Shown here: piece by piece, positions 8,721 through 17,159 of the stretch
How the letters are laid out: each line of letters opens with the position of its first letter
Position numbering within the stretch: the first letter of the stretch is position 1
Source: Zeimonas sp964538505
GTDB taxonomy: Bacteria > Pseudomonadota > Gammaproteobacteria > Burkholderiales > Burkholderiaceae_E
Reading direction: 5' to 3'
Length of the DNA stretch: 64,000 nucleotides
NCBI GenBank assembly: GCA_964538505.1
Contig: CAZIDY010000012.1
Coordinates: forward strand, 15,425 to 79,424
Position numbers and translations under genes: made by a program
The notes under the pieces: model-generated
What the model was told of the DNA's origin: nothing
Database searches by the model: none
Seen by the model: only the letters and a program-made list of their open reading frames with translations

Positions 8721-8766
8721 GCCCCGCACTCAAGATGTATTATTGATAGATCTTTTAGTGCGGGGC
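8721..8766. repeat. 10-bp GC-rich inverted repeat enclosing an NsrR-like site
   Basis: GCCCCGCACT at 8721-8730 and its exact reverse complement at 8757-8766 flank an AT-rich 26-base loop that contains the NsrR-like operator. It lies just after the PCu(A)C stop and before nnrS. It could act as a terminator for the upstream genes or present the operator in a hairpin; the sequence alone does not decide. Confidence 0.7.
8732..8754 (+). promoter_or_regulatory. NsrR-type operator upstream of nnrS
   Basis: The 23-base site has the 11-1-11 architecture known for the nitric-oxide-sensing repressor NsrR. The left half is AAGATGTATTA, the right half read in reverse complement is AAGATCTATCA, and nine of eleven positions match. 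It begins 42 bases before the nnrS start. NsrR regulates nnrS in several proteobacteria, so the position fits. No NsrR gene is in this window. Confidence 0.65.
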
Positions 8767-8773
8767 GTATTCG

Positions 8774-9991
8774 ATGAAATCCCTTTCCGCGGGCGGCGGG
8801 CTCGTTCCGCTGCTCGAGCCGCAACCGGCTACGCCGCAGCGAGGCCGGCAGGCACTGTTCCGTCTCGGCTTCCGCCCGTTCTACCTGCTCGCAGCGCTCT
8901 GGGCGGCGCTGGCGGTTCCGCTATGGATCGCGCAGTTCGCCGGCCTGATGCCGCCCCCGGCGGCCTATCCCGCGATGCTGTGGCACGCACACGAAATGAC
9001 CTTCGGTTTCGCGCTCGCCGTCATCGTCGGCTTCCTGCTCACCGCAGGCCGCGCCTGGACGGGCCTGCCCACGCTCTCCGGCGCACGACTCGCGGGACTG
9101 GCCGCCCTGTGGATCGGGGCGCGCATCTTCAACTACGCCGGCCCGGTTGCGCTCGCCATGGTGCTCGATGCGGCCTTCATCCTCGCGTCGATGCTCGCAA
9201 TCGGCGTCGTGCTGATGAAGGCACGCAACTACCGCAACCTGTTCGTGCTGGCAGTGCTCACCGCCTTCCTCATCGCCAACTCGCTGTTCCACCTCGCGGT
9301 GGCCGGGCGCATCGAAGTCTCCCCGCTGCAGGCAACCCGCTTCTTCGTCTTCGTGATCGTGGTGCTCACCTGCGTGATCGGCGGACGCGTGATCCCCACC
9401 TTCACCGCGAACGCACTGCGCGGCGTGCGCCAGTGGCGCAATGTCCGGCTCGACCAGGCGGCTCTGGCGACGACCGTGCTCGCATTGCTGCTGGCGCTGT
9501 TGCCCGTACCCGCGGCGCTCACCGCGCTCGCCTGCTCCATCGCCGCCGCGCTTCAGTTCGTGCGGCTCGTCGGCTGGAACCCCTGGGCCACGCGTAGCAC
9601 GCCGATCCTGTGGATCCTGCATGTCTCGTATGCGTGGATTCCGATCGGGCTCGTGCTGCTGGCGCTCGGCGTCCTCGGCATCGTGCCGGAGTCGGCCAGC
9701 GTGCACGCGCTGACGATCGGAGCGATCGGCGGACTGATCATCGGCATGATCACGCGCACCGCGCTCGGGCACACCGCGCGGCCGCTGAAGGCGGGCCGCA
9801 TCGAGACGAGCGCGTACGCGCTCGTGCAACTCGCCGTGCTGCTGCGGCTCACGCCGCTGCTGTTGCCCGCGCTGCCCTATCTGCCGTGGACGACGGCAGC
9901 GGCGGTCGCGTGGAGCCTCGCCTTCGCCGTCTATCTGCTGAAATACGTTCCGATGCTCACCGCGCCGCGGCTCGATGGCCGCGACGGGTAG
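8774..9991 (+). CDS. nnrS: NnrS family membrane protein
   Basis: 405-residue integral membrane protein with about twelve hydrophobic segments. NnrS is a haem- and copper-containing protein found in denitrifiers that helps cells tolerate nitric oxide. Family motifs are LFRLGFRPFYLLAALWA at the start, MLWHAHEMTFGFALAVIVGF with its conserved His pair, GGRVIPTFTANAL in the middle and MITRTALGHTARPL toward the end. The ATG at 8774 lies 42 bases after the start of an NsrR-like operator, so expression is probably induced by nitric oxide. It fits the nos cluster located a few kilobases downstream. Confidence 0.94.
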   Translation: MKSLSAGGGLVPLLEPQPATPQRGRQALFRLGFRPFYLLAALWAALAVPLWIAQFAGLMPPPAAYPAMLWHAHEMTFGFALAVIVGFLLTAGRAWTGLPTLSGARLAGLAALWIGARIFNYAGPVALAMVLDAAFILASMLAIGVVLMKARNYRNLFVLAVLTAFLIANSLFHLAVAGRIEVSPLQATRFFVFVIVVLTCVIGGRVIPTFTANALRGVRQWRNVRLDQAALATTVLALLLALLPVPAALTALACSIAAALQFVRLVGWNPWATRSTPILWILHVSYAWIPIGLVLLALGVLGIVPESASVHALTIGAIGGLIIGMITRTALGHTARPLKAGRIETSAYALVQLAVLLRLTPLLLPALPYLPWTTAAAVAWSLAFAVYLLKYVPMLTAPRLDGRDG

Positions 9992-10022
9992 CGAGCACGG
10001 GAAAAGACGAAGAGCAGCCCGC

Positions 10023-10454
10023 TCAGGCGGCGCGACGGCGCATCTGCGCACCCGCCTCGGCCGGTGCGTAGTCGAACTCGAGGCGGCTGAGCGCACGCTC
10101 GAAATGCTGTCGTTGCGCGACGGCATGCTGCTCGAGGCGACGACCGCCCCAGACGCCCGCAAGCTGGCTCGGCGACACGCCCTGGATCTCGCTCGACCCC
10201 TGGCCTGCCGGCCGGATCGTGATCGCGCACAGCATGTACAGACCGACGCGGCGATCCGCGCGCGACGCGGCCTGCATGGTCGGGCCATGATAGGCGTAGA
10301 GTGCGAGCGAGCCGGGACGGCCTTCGGGATCTTCGCCTTCCGGCTGCACTTCGCCGGCGACGATGAATCCTTCGCGCTCGAGCACGCGGCGCAGCAGCGC
10401 TGCAGCGCGCTCGACCGATAGTTCGATCGTGAATCGTACAGGCAAGGCTTCCAC
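10023..10454 (-). CDS. Hypothetical protein, possibly DUF302-like
   Basis: 143-residue soluble protein I do not recognise with certainty. It opens with a beta strand (VRFTIELS), followed by a helix ERAAALLRRVLEREGFIVAGEV, a pattern seen in DUF302 domains, then a strand-rich middle and a long charged C-terminal helix. No catalytic motif is apparent. I chose the GTG at 10454 because GGGAG lies about 8 bases upstream; a TTG at 10484 would add ten residues. It converges on nnrS from the other strand, with 31 bases between stops. The 207 bases between its start and the CopZ-like gene contain no feature I can support. Confidence 0.6.
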   Translation of the reverse strand: MEALPVRFTIELSVERAAALLRRVLEREGFIVAGEVQPEGEDPEGRPGSLALYAYHGPTMQAASRADRRVGLYMLCAITIRPAGQGSSEIQGVSPSQLAGVWGGRRLEQHAVAQRQHFERALSRLEFDYAPAEAGAQMRRRAA

Positions 10455-10661
10455 TTGAAACTCCCTTCGTCGATACCTTGGCAAAACAGTGAGAACCGGG
10501 ACTGACTGAATCGTGCGTCCCGTGGCTTAGGGCTGGCTTAAGGAAGACCCCCAGCAGCCCGCGGGCCTGTCACCGGGCGCCGGTGCGCCGGTGCGCCGCT
10601 GCCCGGGGTCGGGCGCTCTACCATTCGGTACGGACTACATCGGCAGGAAGGAACGCAGCGA

Positions 10662-10865
10662 ATGAAGACTTTCGACGTAAAGGGAATGACCTGCAATCAC
10701 TGCGTGCGCGCGGTGACGAACGCGGTGCAGGAGATCGACGCACAGGCCCGGGTCGAAGTCGACCTTGCTGCCGGAACGGTGCTCGTCGATTCGACGAGCC
10801 CGGCCGCGTCGATCGAACAGGCGATCGACGCGGCCGGCTACGAGGCGAAGCTGCGCTCGAGTTGA
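10662..10865 (+). CDS. CopZ-like heavy-metal-associated (HMA) chaperone
   Basis: 67-residue single HMA domain with the Cu(I)-binding motif GMTCNHC at residues 9-15 and the family ending AIDAAGYEAKL. Such proteins carry copper in the cytoplasm to P-type ATPases or regulators. No copA or cueR gene is adjacent, so the partner lies elsewhere. AGGAAGG about 10 bases before the ATG is a good ribosome site. The stop is one base from the stop of the convergent Hsp20 gene. Confidence 0.9.
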   Translation: MKTFDVKGMTCNHCVRAVTNAVQEIDAQARVEVDLAAGTVLVDSTSPAASIEQAIDAAGYEAKLRSS

Positions 10866-10866
10866 G

Positions 10867-11292
10867 TCAGCCGATCTGGATCCGCTTCGAAGCGGGTACT
10901 TGCTTCTTCGGTAGCGTCAGCTTGAGAACGCCGTCCTCGAACTTGGCGCTCGCCGCGCCGTCGTCGATCTCGGAGGCGAGCTGGAAGCTGCGACCCACCG
11001 AGCCGTAGTAGCGCTCGCTGCGAAGCACGCGCTCACCTTCCTTCTGCTCCGACTCGCGCTTGACCTCGGCGCTGATCGACACGCGGTTGCCGTCGATCTG
11101 GACCTGGATGTCGTCTTTCTTCACGCCGGGCATCTCGGCCTGCACCTGGTATGCACCGTCGCCTTCCTTGACGTCGATACGGATCTCGAGGGCGCCGCCG
11201 GCATCGCCACCCCGCGCGGTCGGCTGGAAGAAACCACGGAACAGCTCGGGAAACACTTCGGCAAACGGGTCGTACACGGACATCCGGCTCAT
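10867..11292 (-). CDS. Hsp20 family small heat-shock protein
   Basis: 141-residue alpha-crystallin-type chaperone that holds unfolding proteins in the cytoplasm. The alpha-crystallin domain starts at about residue 35 (LEIRIDVKEGDGAYQVQAEM), includes PGVKKDDIQVQIDGNRVSIS, and ends with DGVLKLTLPKK. A C-terminal KRIQIG provides the I-x-I motif used in oligomer assembly. AAGGAG lies about 8 bases before the ATG at 11292. A sigma-32-type promoter about 70 bases upstream indicates heat-shock control. Confidence 0.95.
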   Translation of the reverse strand: MSRMSVYDPFAEVFPELFRGFFQPTARGGDAGGALEIRIDVKEGDGAYQVQAEMPGVKKDDIQVQIDGNRVSISAEVKRESEQKEGERVLRSERYYGSVGRSFQLASEIDDGAASAKFEDGVLKLTLPKKQVPASKRIQIG

Positions 11293-11360
11293 TCTTTCGC
11301 TCCTTGCATCTGCTTCTGGGACCGCGCAAGAGCCTGATCAGGCCCGCGCTACGAAAGACT

Positions 11361-11389
11361 AATTCGGGCCGGCAACGACCGATTTCAAG
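11361..11389 (-). promoter_or_regulatory. Sigma-32 (RpoH) promoter for hsp20
   Basis: Read on the minus strand, CTTGAAA at 11389-11383 is followed after a 14-base spacer by CCCGAATT at 11368-11361. The RpoH consensus is CTTGAAA and CCCCATnT with a similar spacing. Transcription would start 55-65 bases before the hsp20 ATG. Confidence 0.7.
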
Positions 11390-11403
11390 CCCGACCGGGC
11401 CGC

Positions 11404-12606
11404 TCAGACGCGCTCGATCATCGTGGCGATGCCCTGCCCGACGCCGATGCACATCGTGGCGATCGCGCGCCGCGCACCGCTGCGCTGCAGCTGGTGCGCT
11501 GCAGTGAGCACGATGCGCGCCCCCGACATGCCGAGTGGATGCCCGAGCGCGATCGCTCCGCCGTTGGGATTCACGAAAGGCGCGTCGTCGGGCACGCCGA
11601 GGTCGCGCAGCACGGCGAGCCCCTGCGCGGCGAAGGCTTCGTTCAACTCGATCAGGTCGACATCCCCGATCGACTGCCCGGTACGCTCGAGCAGCCTGCG
11701 CACCGCCGGAGCCGGCCCGACGCCCATCACGCGCGGCGCAACGCCCGCGGTTGCCATGCCGACGAAGCGCGCACGCGGCTCGAGTCCGTAACGGCGCGCA
11801 GCCGCCTCGGTGGCGAGGATCAGCGCCGCGGCGCCGTCGTTGACGCCCGACGCGTTGCCGGCAGTGATGGTGCCATCGGCACGCACGATCGGCCTGAGCT
11901 TCGCGAGCGCCTCGATCGTCGTCTCGCGCGGATGCTCGTCGCGGTCGACGACGACCGGATCGCCCTTGCGCTGGGGGATCGTCACCGGAACGATCTCCTC
12001 GGCGAAGTAGCCGCTGCGCTGCGCGGCCGCTGCGTTCTGCTGGCTGCGCAGCGCCATCGCGTCCTGGTCCTCGCGCGAGATGCGATGCTCGACCGCCACG
12101 TTCTCGGCCGTCTCGGGCATCGAGTCGATGCCGTACTGGCGCTTCATCTCCGGATTGACGAAGCGCCATCCGATCGTCGTGTCGTAGATCGCGTTGTCGC
12201 GCCCGAATGCCGCCGACGCCTTCGGCAGCACGAAAGGCGCGCGCGACATGCTCTCGACACCGCCCGCGATGCCCAGCTCGAACTCGCCGCAGCGGATCGC
12301 ACGCGCGATCGTGCCGAACGCGTCCATGCCCGAGCCGCACAGGCGATTGACGGTTGCACCGGGCACCTCGACCGGATAGCCGGCGAGCAGCAGCGCCATG
12401 CGCGCGACGTTGCGGTTGTCCTCGCCCGCCTGGTTCGCGCAACCGAAGATCACCTCGTCGACCGCCGACGGATCGAGGTCGGGGTTTCGCGCAAGCAGCG
12501 CCTTCAGCGGCACTGCAGCAAGGTCGTCGGTGCGCACCGCGGAGAGCGCACCCGCATAACGGCCGATCGGCGTACGCACGCCGTCGCACAGGAATACTTC
12601 GTTCAC
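11404..12606 (-). CDS. pcaF: 3-oxoadipyl-CoA/acetyl-CoA thiolase (PcaF type)
   Basis: 400-residue thiolase. The sequence is close to beta-ketoadipyl-CoA thiolases, which split 3-oxoadipyl-CoA into succinyl-CoA and acetyl-CoA at the end of the protocatechuate pathway. Conserved points are VFLCDGVRTPIGRYAGALS at the start, the acyl-accepting Cys in NRLCGSGMDA near residue 90, the His in LNEAFAAQGLAV/NGGAIALGHPLGMSG, and the second active Cys in TMCIGVGQG near the end. The GTG at 12606 gives the normal family length. No other pca gene is nearby, so the exact acyl chain preference is inferred from similarity; related phenylacetate or fatty-acid thiolases remain possible. Confidence 0.88.
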   Translation of the reverse strand: MNEVFLCDGVRTPIGRYAGALSAVRTDDLAAVPLKALLARNPDLDPSAVDEVIFGCANQAGEDNRNVARMALLLAGYPVEVPGATVNRLCGSGMDAFGTIARAIRCGEFELGIAGGVESMSRAPFVLPKASAAFGRDNAIYDTTIGWRFVNPEMKRQYGIDSMPETAENVAVEHRISREDQDAMALRSQQNAAAAQRSGYFAEEIVPVTIPQRKGDPVVVDRDEHPRETTIEALAKLRPIVRADGTITAGNASGVNDGAAALILATEAAARRYGLEPRARFVGMATAGVAPRVMGVGPAPAVRRLLERTGQSIGDVDLIELNEAFAAQGLAVLRDLGVPDDAPFVNPNGGAIALGHPLGMSGARIVLTAAHQLQRSGARRAIATMCIGVGQGIATMIERV

Positions 12607-12698
12607 GGCTCGATTTCCCGGGTTGAAACGACCCGACATTGTGCACCCGGGCGGCGATCGGCGAATAATCGGAGAGCCATCCACGCAGGGAGACTGCT

Positions 12699-13109
12699 AT
12701 GTTGAGCATGGCTCCGATGACGACGATGCTGCCCGTCGCCGACCTCGATCGCGCAAGCCGTTTCTACGAAGACAAGCTCGGCCTCGAGCCGATGGGCCGC
12801 GCACCCGACGGCGCGATGCGCTATCGCTGCGCGAACACGGTGCTCGCGTTGTTGCCGCGCCCGACGCTGCGACCGGCCGAGCACACGGCGATCAGCTTCG
12901 AGGTCGACGACCTCGACAAGGAGCTATCGGAGCTGCAGGGCAAAGGCGTCGTCTTCGAGGACTACGACCTGCCCGAGCTGCGCACGGTGAACCACGTCTG
13001 CGTGCTCGGCTCGGAGAGAGCGGCGTGGTTCCGCGACAGCGAAGGGAACTACCTGTGTCTGCATCAGGAAGAGAAGGGGGAAGGGAGAAGGGAGAAGGGT
13101 GGGGGGTGA
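12699..13109 (+). CDS. VOC/glyoxalase superfamily protein
   Basis: 136-residue single vicinal-oxygen-chelate domain, opening with TTMLPVADLDRASRFYEDKLGL and closing with SEGNYLCLHQ. VOC proteins bind metal and act as lyases, dioxygenases or resistance proteins; the role here is unknown. GGGAGA precedes the ATG by 8 bases. The last dozen residues (EEKGEGRREKGGG) are a low-complexity tail encoded by a purine-only tract, which looks like an extension beyond the normal domain end. Confidence 0.85.
   Translation: MLSMAPMTTMLPVADLDRASRFYEDKLGLEPMGRAPDGAMRYRCANTVLALLPRPTLRPAEHTAISFEVDDLDKELSELQGKGVVFEDYDLPELRTVNHVCVLGSERAAWFRDSEGNYLCLHQEEKGEGRREKGGG
13076..13106 (+). repeat. G-rich purine tract with G-quadruplex potential
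   Basis: Five runs of three to six G residues (13076-80, 13083-85, 13090-92, 13097-99, 13101-06) are separated by AA, AGAA, AGAA and T. The tract forms the 3' end of the VOC gene and lies between the two convergent stop codons. Confidence 0.75.
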
Positions 13110-13139
13110 GGAGGACGGGCGGGGCGTCTTCGGCTCCCT

Positions 13140-14639
13140 TCAGCGGCGCGCGGCTGGGGGGGCTGCGCGCGGCGGGTCGGCATCGGCCGGCGCATCGCGT
13201 GCGGCGTCGACCGGCGCATCGCGCCCCGCATCCAGCCGCTGCACGTCGGCGCGCAGCCAGCGCAGCAGCACGAGGCCGGGCAATGCGGCGACTACCGAGA
13301 ACACGAAGAACGACGACCAGCCGAAGGCATCGACGTACACGCCGGATACCGGACCGACGTAGACGCGCCCGACCGCGGCGAGGGCCGACAGCAGCGCGTA
13401 CTGCGCCGCCGAGAAGCGACGATCGGTGAGCGCCATCAGGAACGCGACGAAGGCGGCCGTCCCCATGCCGCCGCACAGGTTCTCGAAGCCGATCGCGATC
13501 GTCATCAACGCGTAGCTCTTCGGCGCGACCGACAGGACCCAGTAGCCGAAATTCGACACCGCCTGCAGGATGCCGAAGAGCATCAGCGATCCGTAGAGCG
13601 GCCGCTTGGCGAGCCACGCGCCGCCGGCCAACGCACCGACGATCGTCGCCGCGAGCCCGAACACCTTGTTGACGGCGCCGACCTCGGTGGGCGAGAAACC
13701 GGCGCCGCGCAGCAGGAAGGTCGTCGACAGGCTTCCCGCGAAGGCGTCGCCGAGCTTGTACAGCACGATCATCGCGAGCAGAGCCACCGCGCGCTCGCGC
13801 TGGAAGAAGGCGTCCCACGGCGCGAGGAACGACGGAAAACCGGCGCGCCGGGCGGCGTGCAGCGCGGCGACGCACGCGAGCACGAGCATCAGCGTATCGG
13901 CGGCGAGCGAGGCGAAGCGCCCGCTGCCGATCCACCCCCACGGTAGCTGGCGCAGCAGCCAGAAGGTTCCGAAGCCGGCGACGAGCATCGCGACGAAGCC
14001 GAGCAGCTCGGCGCGCACGTCGCTGGCGAGCCGCTCGACCTGCGGCGCGCGCGGCACCCACACGGTGACGAGGGAAAGCAGCACGAACAGCACGCCCATC
14101 GCGCGGAACATTCCCGGCCAGCCGAGCCACTGGTCGGCGACGATCATCGCGACGCCGCCCGAGACGAGCATCGCGACGCGGTATCCGAGCACCGACACCG
14201 CGGCGCCGGCGCCACGCTCCTCGTCCGGCAGCAGGTCGGTCCGATAGGCGTCGAAGACGATGTCCTGCGACGCTGACAGGAACGCGATCGCGACCGCGCA
14301 GGCGCCGACCGCGTAGACGGAAACACGAGGGTCGAGCATCGCCATCGTGAAGCACAGTGCGGCGAGCGCAAGCTGCGTGACGAACAACCAGCCGCGCCGC
14401 CGCCCGAGCAGCGGCGGCTCGAAGCGATCGGCGAGCGGTGCCCAGACGAACTTGAAGGTGTACGGAAGGCCGACCAGCGCGAAGAAGCCGATCGTCGTCA
14501 CGTCGAGGCCTTCGACCGTGAGCCAGGCCTGCAGCGTTCCGGCCGTCAGCGCCAGCGGCAGGCCGCTGGCAAAACCCAGCAACAGCATCGCCGCAATGCG
14601 GCGATTGGCGAAGACCTGCACGAGGGGGCGCGACGACAC
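13140..14639 (-). CDS. ampG: AmpG-family muropeptide permease (MFS)
   Basis: 499-residue inner-membrane transporter with about fourteen hydrophobic segments. AmpG imports anhydromuropeptides for cell-wall recycling. Family signatures are LLLGFASGLPLALTAGTLQAWL in helix 1, GLPYTFKFVWAPLADRF, FLSASQDIVFDAYRTDLL with the conserved QD, and FENLCGGMGTAAFVAFLMAL late in the protein. The C-terminus is a short imperfect repeat rich in Asp, Ala and Arg (GRDAPVDAARDAPADAD). The start is a GTG at 14639 without a clear ribosome site. It lies 76 bases downstream of the second nosR on the same strand. Confidence 0.9.
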   Translation of the reverse strand: MSSRPLVQVFANRRIAAMLLLGFASGLPLALTAGTLQAWLTVEGLDVTTIGFFALVGLPYTFKFVWAPLADRFEPPLLGRRRGWLFVTQLALAALCFTMAMLDPRVSVYAVGACAVAIAFLSASQDIVFDAYRTDLLPDEERGAGAAVSVLGYRVAMLVSGGVAMIVADQWLGWPGMFRAMGVLFVLLSLVTVWVPRAPQVERLASDVRAELLGFVAMLVAGFGTFWLLRQLPWGWIGSGRFASLAADTLMLVLACVAALHAARRAGFPSFLAPWDAFFQRERAVALLAMIVLYKLGDAFAGSLSTTFLLRGAGFSPTEVGAVNKVFGLAATIVGALAGGAWLAKRPLYGSLMLFGILQAVSNFGYWVLSVAPKSYALMTIAIGFENLCGGMGTAAFVAFLMALTDRRFSAAQYALLSALAAVGRVYVGPVSGVYVDAFGWSSFFVFSVVAALPGLVLLRWLRADVQRLDAGRDAPVDAARDAPADADPPRAAPPAARR

Positions 14640-14715
14640 GGCGCGGGAAGTGTACTCGCTGAACCGGATGCGCGACGACGCGCTCGCCCGCTCCGCGGCG
14701 CGCTCGCGCGCTCCA

Positions 14716-17037
14716 TTATCGGAGCGTCATCGACCTCCGACGGTGCACCGTCACCGGCACCCCGGCAGCAGCCGGCGCCGGGGTGCCCGCCATCGCCTCG
14801 CGCTTCTCGCGCTTGACGCGACGCTGGATGCGCACCGGGCACTTGTGGTCATGGTGGTACAGCACCTGGCAGTGCAGGCAGCCGATGCATTCGTTCGGAC
14901 TGATCTGCCCTTCCGGGTGGATCGCGCCCACCGGGCACTCGTTGAAGCAGCGCATGCACGGGTTGCCGCACTCGCGATAGCGCGGCAGCCAGTCGAAGAT
15001 GCGCAGGCGCCCGGGAATCGCCAGCGCCGCACCGAGCGGACACAGGTAGCGGCAGAAGAAGCGCTCTATGAACAGCCCCGCCGCCAGCAGCGCCAGCGCG
15101 AACGCGACGAACCACCACTCGCGCAGGAAGCGCAGCACGATCGCCGTCTTGAACGGCTCGATCTCTGCGAGACGCTCGGCCCACACCAGTGAGCCCAGCG
15201 ATACGCCGAAGAGGCCGAGGAAGATGATGTACTTCGTCGGCAGCAGTCGCTGATGCACGCCCCATGGAACCTTCAGCTGCGGCACCTTCAGCGCCCGCGC
15301 CACGCGGTTCGTCAGCTCCTGCAGCGCACCGAAGGGGCACAACCAGCCGCAGAACGGCCCACGCCCCCAGAACAGCAGCGCCGCGGCGACCGAGCACCAG
15401 AGAATGAAGATCAGCGGGTCGACGAGGAACGACTCCCAGCGGAAATCGGTGCGTAGCGAGCTCGCGAAGGTGAGCACGTTGACCACCGACAGCTGCGCCT
15501 GCGCGACCCATCCGAGCCACAGCAGCGTCACCGCGAGAAAGACGAGACGGACGCGGTCGAACAGCTTCTCGCGCGGGACGAGCAGATCCTGGAAGAAGAA
15601 GATGATCGTCAGCGCCGCGAGCATCAGGCCCAGCACGACGATCGCCGCGACCCGGCTCTTCCAGATCGTCATCCACAGCGGCACCGCGTCGGCTTCGTCG
15701 AATGCCGCCGCGCTTTCGGTTGCAGAAGAATCGATGGTCAGCTGGCTACCGGTCACCGCCGCGACCGACGAAGACAGCGGCGCCACCATCGTGTACAGCT
15801 CCGGCAATCGATACGGCAGCGTGAACGTGACGAAGGCGTGGTCGAACTTGCCGACCGGGCGCTGCGCAATCAGCCGCAGCTCCCACGGCGCGGTCGGATC
15901 GAACTCGGCGCCTTCGGGAATCGCGAATGCGCCGATCTCGCGCAGATTCGGCGCATCGCTCGCGACGATGCGTCCGATGCGCAGGTGATGCCGCTTCCAG
16001 AAGCGGATCGTCTCGATCCCCTGGACCAGCTCGAGGCGATCGAAGATGCCGCCGCGAAACCACGCGGCTCCCTTGAACGAGTACGGACCGCGCGCGGCGA
16101 TCAACAGGGCGTGCTGCCCGGGCGCGAGCATGCGCTGCAGGTCCGCGTACTCGTTGGGGTCGAGCAGGCTGCGCGCGATCGCCGGCTGCGAGATCAGCGT
16201 GATGTACAGATCGATGAACACATCGTCGGGCGCACCGGTCTGCGTCAGCCGGGCCGCGATGGCATCGCCCGAGTCGACGAACGCCTGGTTCACCTCGCCG
16301 ACGGTCACGCGCAGATGCGCCACCGCGCCCTGCTCGCGCAGCGTCTCCCAGCTCGTGACGTTGCCCGCCTCCGGATCGACGACGCGTCCGCTCTGCGCTG
16401 CACCCGCGGCACCGGCAGCGCCGGGCGCACCCGCAGCGCCGGCTGGAGCAGCCGCCGAGCCGGCTGTTCCCGCTGCACCAGCCGCCCCTGCTGCGGCCGG
16501 CCCCGGCCCACCGAGCTGCAGCATGCGCGCCACGCGCGACGACGAGCGCACGACGCTGTCGCCGATGATCAGCACCGTGACCGTGGCACCGCTGACGATG
16601 TCGGCCCGCGGCGGCCCGCCTCCCGCTGCGCGCGCGCGCAGCGGATTGAAGCCGACGTAGCTGTTCAGCGACTCGATGATGCGTTCTTCGGGAACGCCGA
16701 CCATCAGGATCGGCTCGCTGTGCTCGGCAATACGCAGGCCGACGACCGTGCCGGCATTGTCGAGCGCAACGAGCACGTGGATCGGCTTGCCCGAATAGCC
16801 GCGCGAATCGACGTAATCGGAGGCGAGGTAGACGAAGCCGACGCGTTGCTGACCCTGGAACACCGGCGCCACCGGTGGGCTTCCCTGCACGGATCCGAAA
16901 CGATCGGCGCCCGGGAACACGTCGGTCGGAGTCGTCTTCGCGAGGAACGAATCGAGCAGTGACGGTGTCGCCGTGCCCTGCGCGAAAGCCGAAACGCAGG
17001 CGGCAAGAATCCAGAAGGCCGCGAATGCCCGCAGCAT
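14716..17037 (-). CDS. nosR: NosR-type flavoprotein/iron-sulfur regulator, second copy
   Basis: 773-residue homologue of NosR, the membrane flavoprotein needed for nosZ expression and electron delivery to nitrous oxide reductase. A signal peptide leads to a periplasmic FMN-binding domain with the covalent flavin site SGATVT near residue 150. A collagen-like Gly/Ala linker of about forty residues follows, then a second periplasmic part, five or six membrane helices, the CGWLCP and CRYLCP cysteine pairs, and two [4Fe-4S] motifs in CGNPCMRCFNECP and CIGCLHC. All motifs are intact. It is the last gene of the cluster, 122 bases after apbE, with its own upstream module, and parallels the gene at 24050-26353. 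The ATG at 17037 is chosen; a GTG at 17067 is an alternative. Confidence 0.93.
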   Translation of the reverse strand: MLRAFAAFWILAACVSAFAQGTATPSLLDSFLAKTTPTDVFPGADRFGSVQGSPPVAPVFQGQQRVGFVYLASDYVDSRGYSGKPIHVLVALDNAGTVVGLRIAEHSEPILMVGVPEERIIESLNSYVGFNPLRARAAGGGPPRADIVSGATVTVLIIGDSVVRSSSRVARMLQLGGPGPAAAGAAGAAGTAGSAAAPAGAAGAPGAAGAAGAAQSGRVVDPEAGNVTSWETLREQGAVAHLRVTVGEVNQAFVDSGDAIAARLTQTGAPDDVFIDLYITLISQPAIARSLLDPNEYADLQRMLAPGQHALLIAARGPYSFKGAAWFRGGIFDRLELVQGIETIRFWKRHHLRIGRIVASDAPNLREIGAFAIPEGAEFDPTAPWELRLIAQRPVGKFDHAFVTFTLPYRLPELYTMVAPLSSSVAAVTGSQLTIDSSATESAAAFDEADAVPLWMTIWKSRVAAIVVLGLMLAALTIIFFFQDLLVPREKLFDRVRLVFLAVTLLWLGWVAQAQLSVVNVLTFASSLRTDFRWESFLVDPLIFILWCSVAAALLFWGRGPFCGWLCPFGALQELTNRVARALKVPQLKVPWGVHQRLLPTKYIIFLGLFGVSLGSLVWAERLAEIEPFKTAIVLRFLREWWFVAFALALLAAGLFIERFFCRYLCPLGAALAIPGRLRIFDWLPRYRECGNPCMRCFNECPVGAIHPEGQISPNECIGCLHCQVLYHHDHKCPVRIQRRVKREKREAMAGTPAPAAAGVPVTVHRRRSMTLR

Positions 17038-17063
17038 CGCGAGCTGCCAGCGATTCGGACCGG

Positions 17064-17110
17064 TCACCGGGAGAACCTGGAAGCGATGATCATGCGCGGG
17101 CGCCAGTATA
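17064..17110 (-). promoter_or_regulatory. Promoter and ten-codon leader ORF before second nosR
   Basis: On the minus strand a perfect -10 hexamer TATACT (17110-17105) is followed by a mini-ORF at 17093-17064 reading MIIASRFSR and a TGA stop, 26 bases before the nosR ATG. A matching -10 and mini-ORF (MMIASGFVQW) precede the other nosR. No good -35 is present, which suggests activator control. Translation of the mini-ORF is an inference. Confidence 0.5.
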
Positions 17111-17159
17111 AGGCGATGCCGATCGCGCTCCGCGCGCCCGAAGCGCCGCGGACGCGCGT

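Noticed and set aside
17115..17124. FNR/DNR-like GAT-N4-ATC palindrome upstream of the second nosR
   Set aside because: It lacks the outer TT and AA, lies too close to the -10 (about 20 bases from the predicted start, not 41.5), and has no counterpart before the first nosR.
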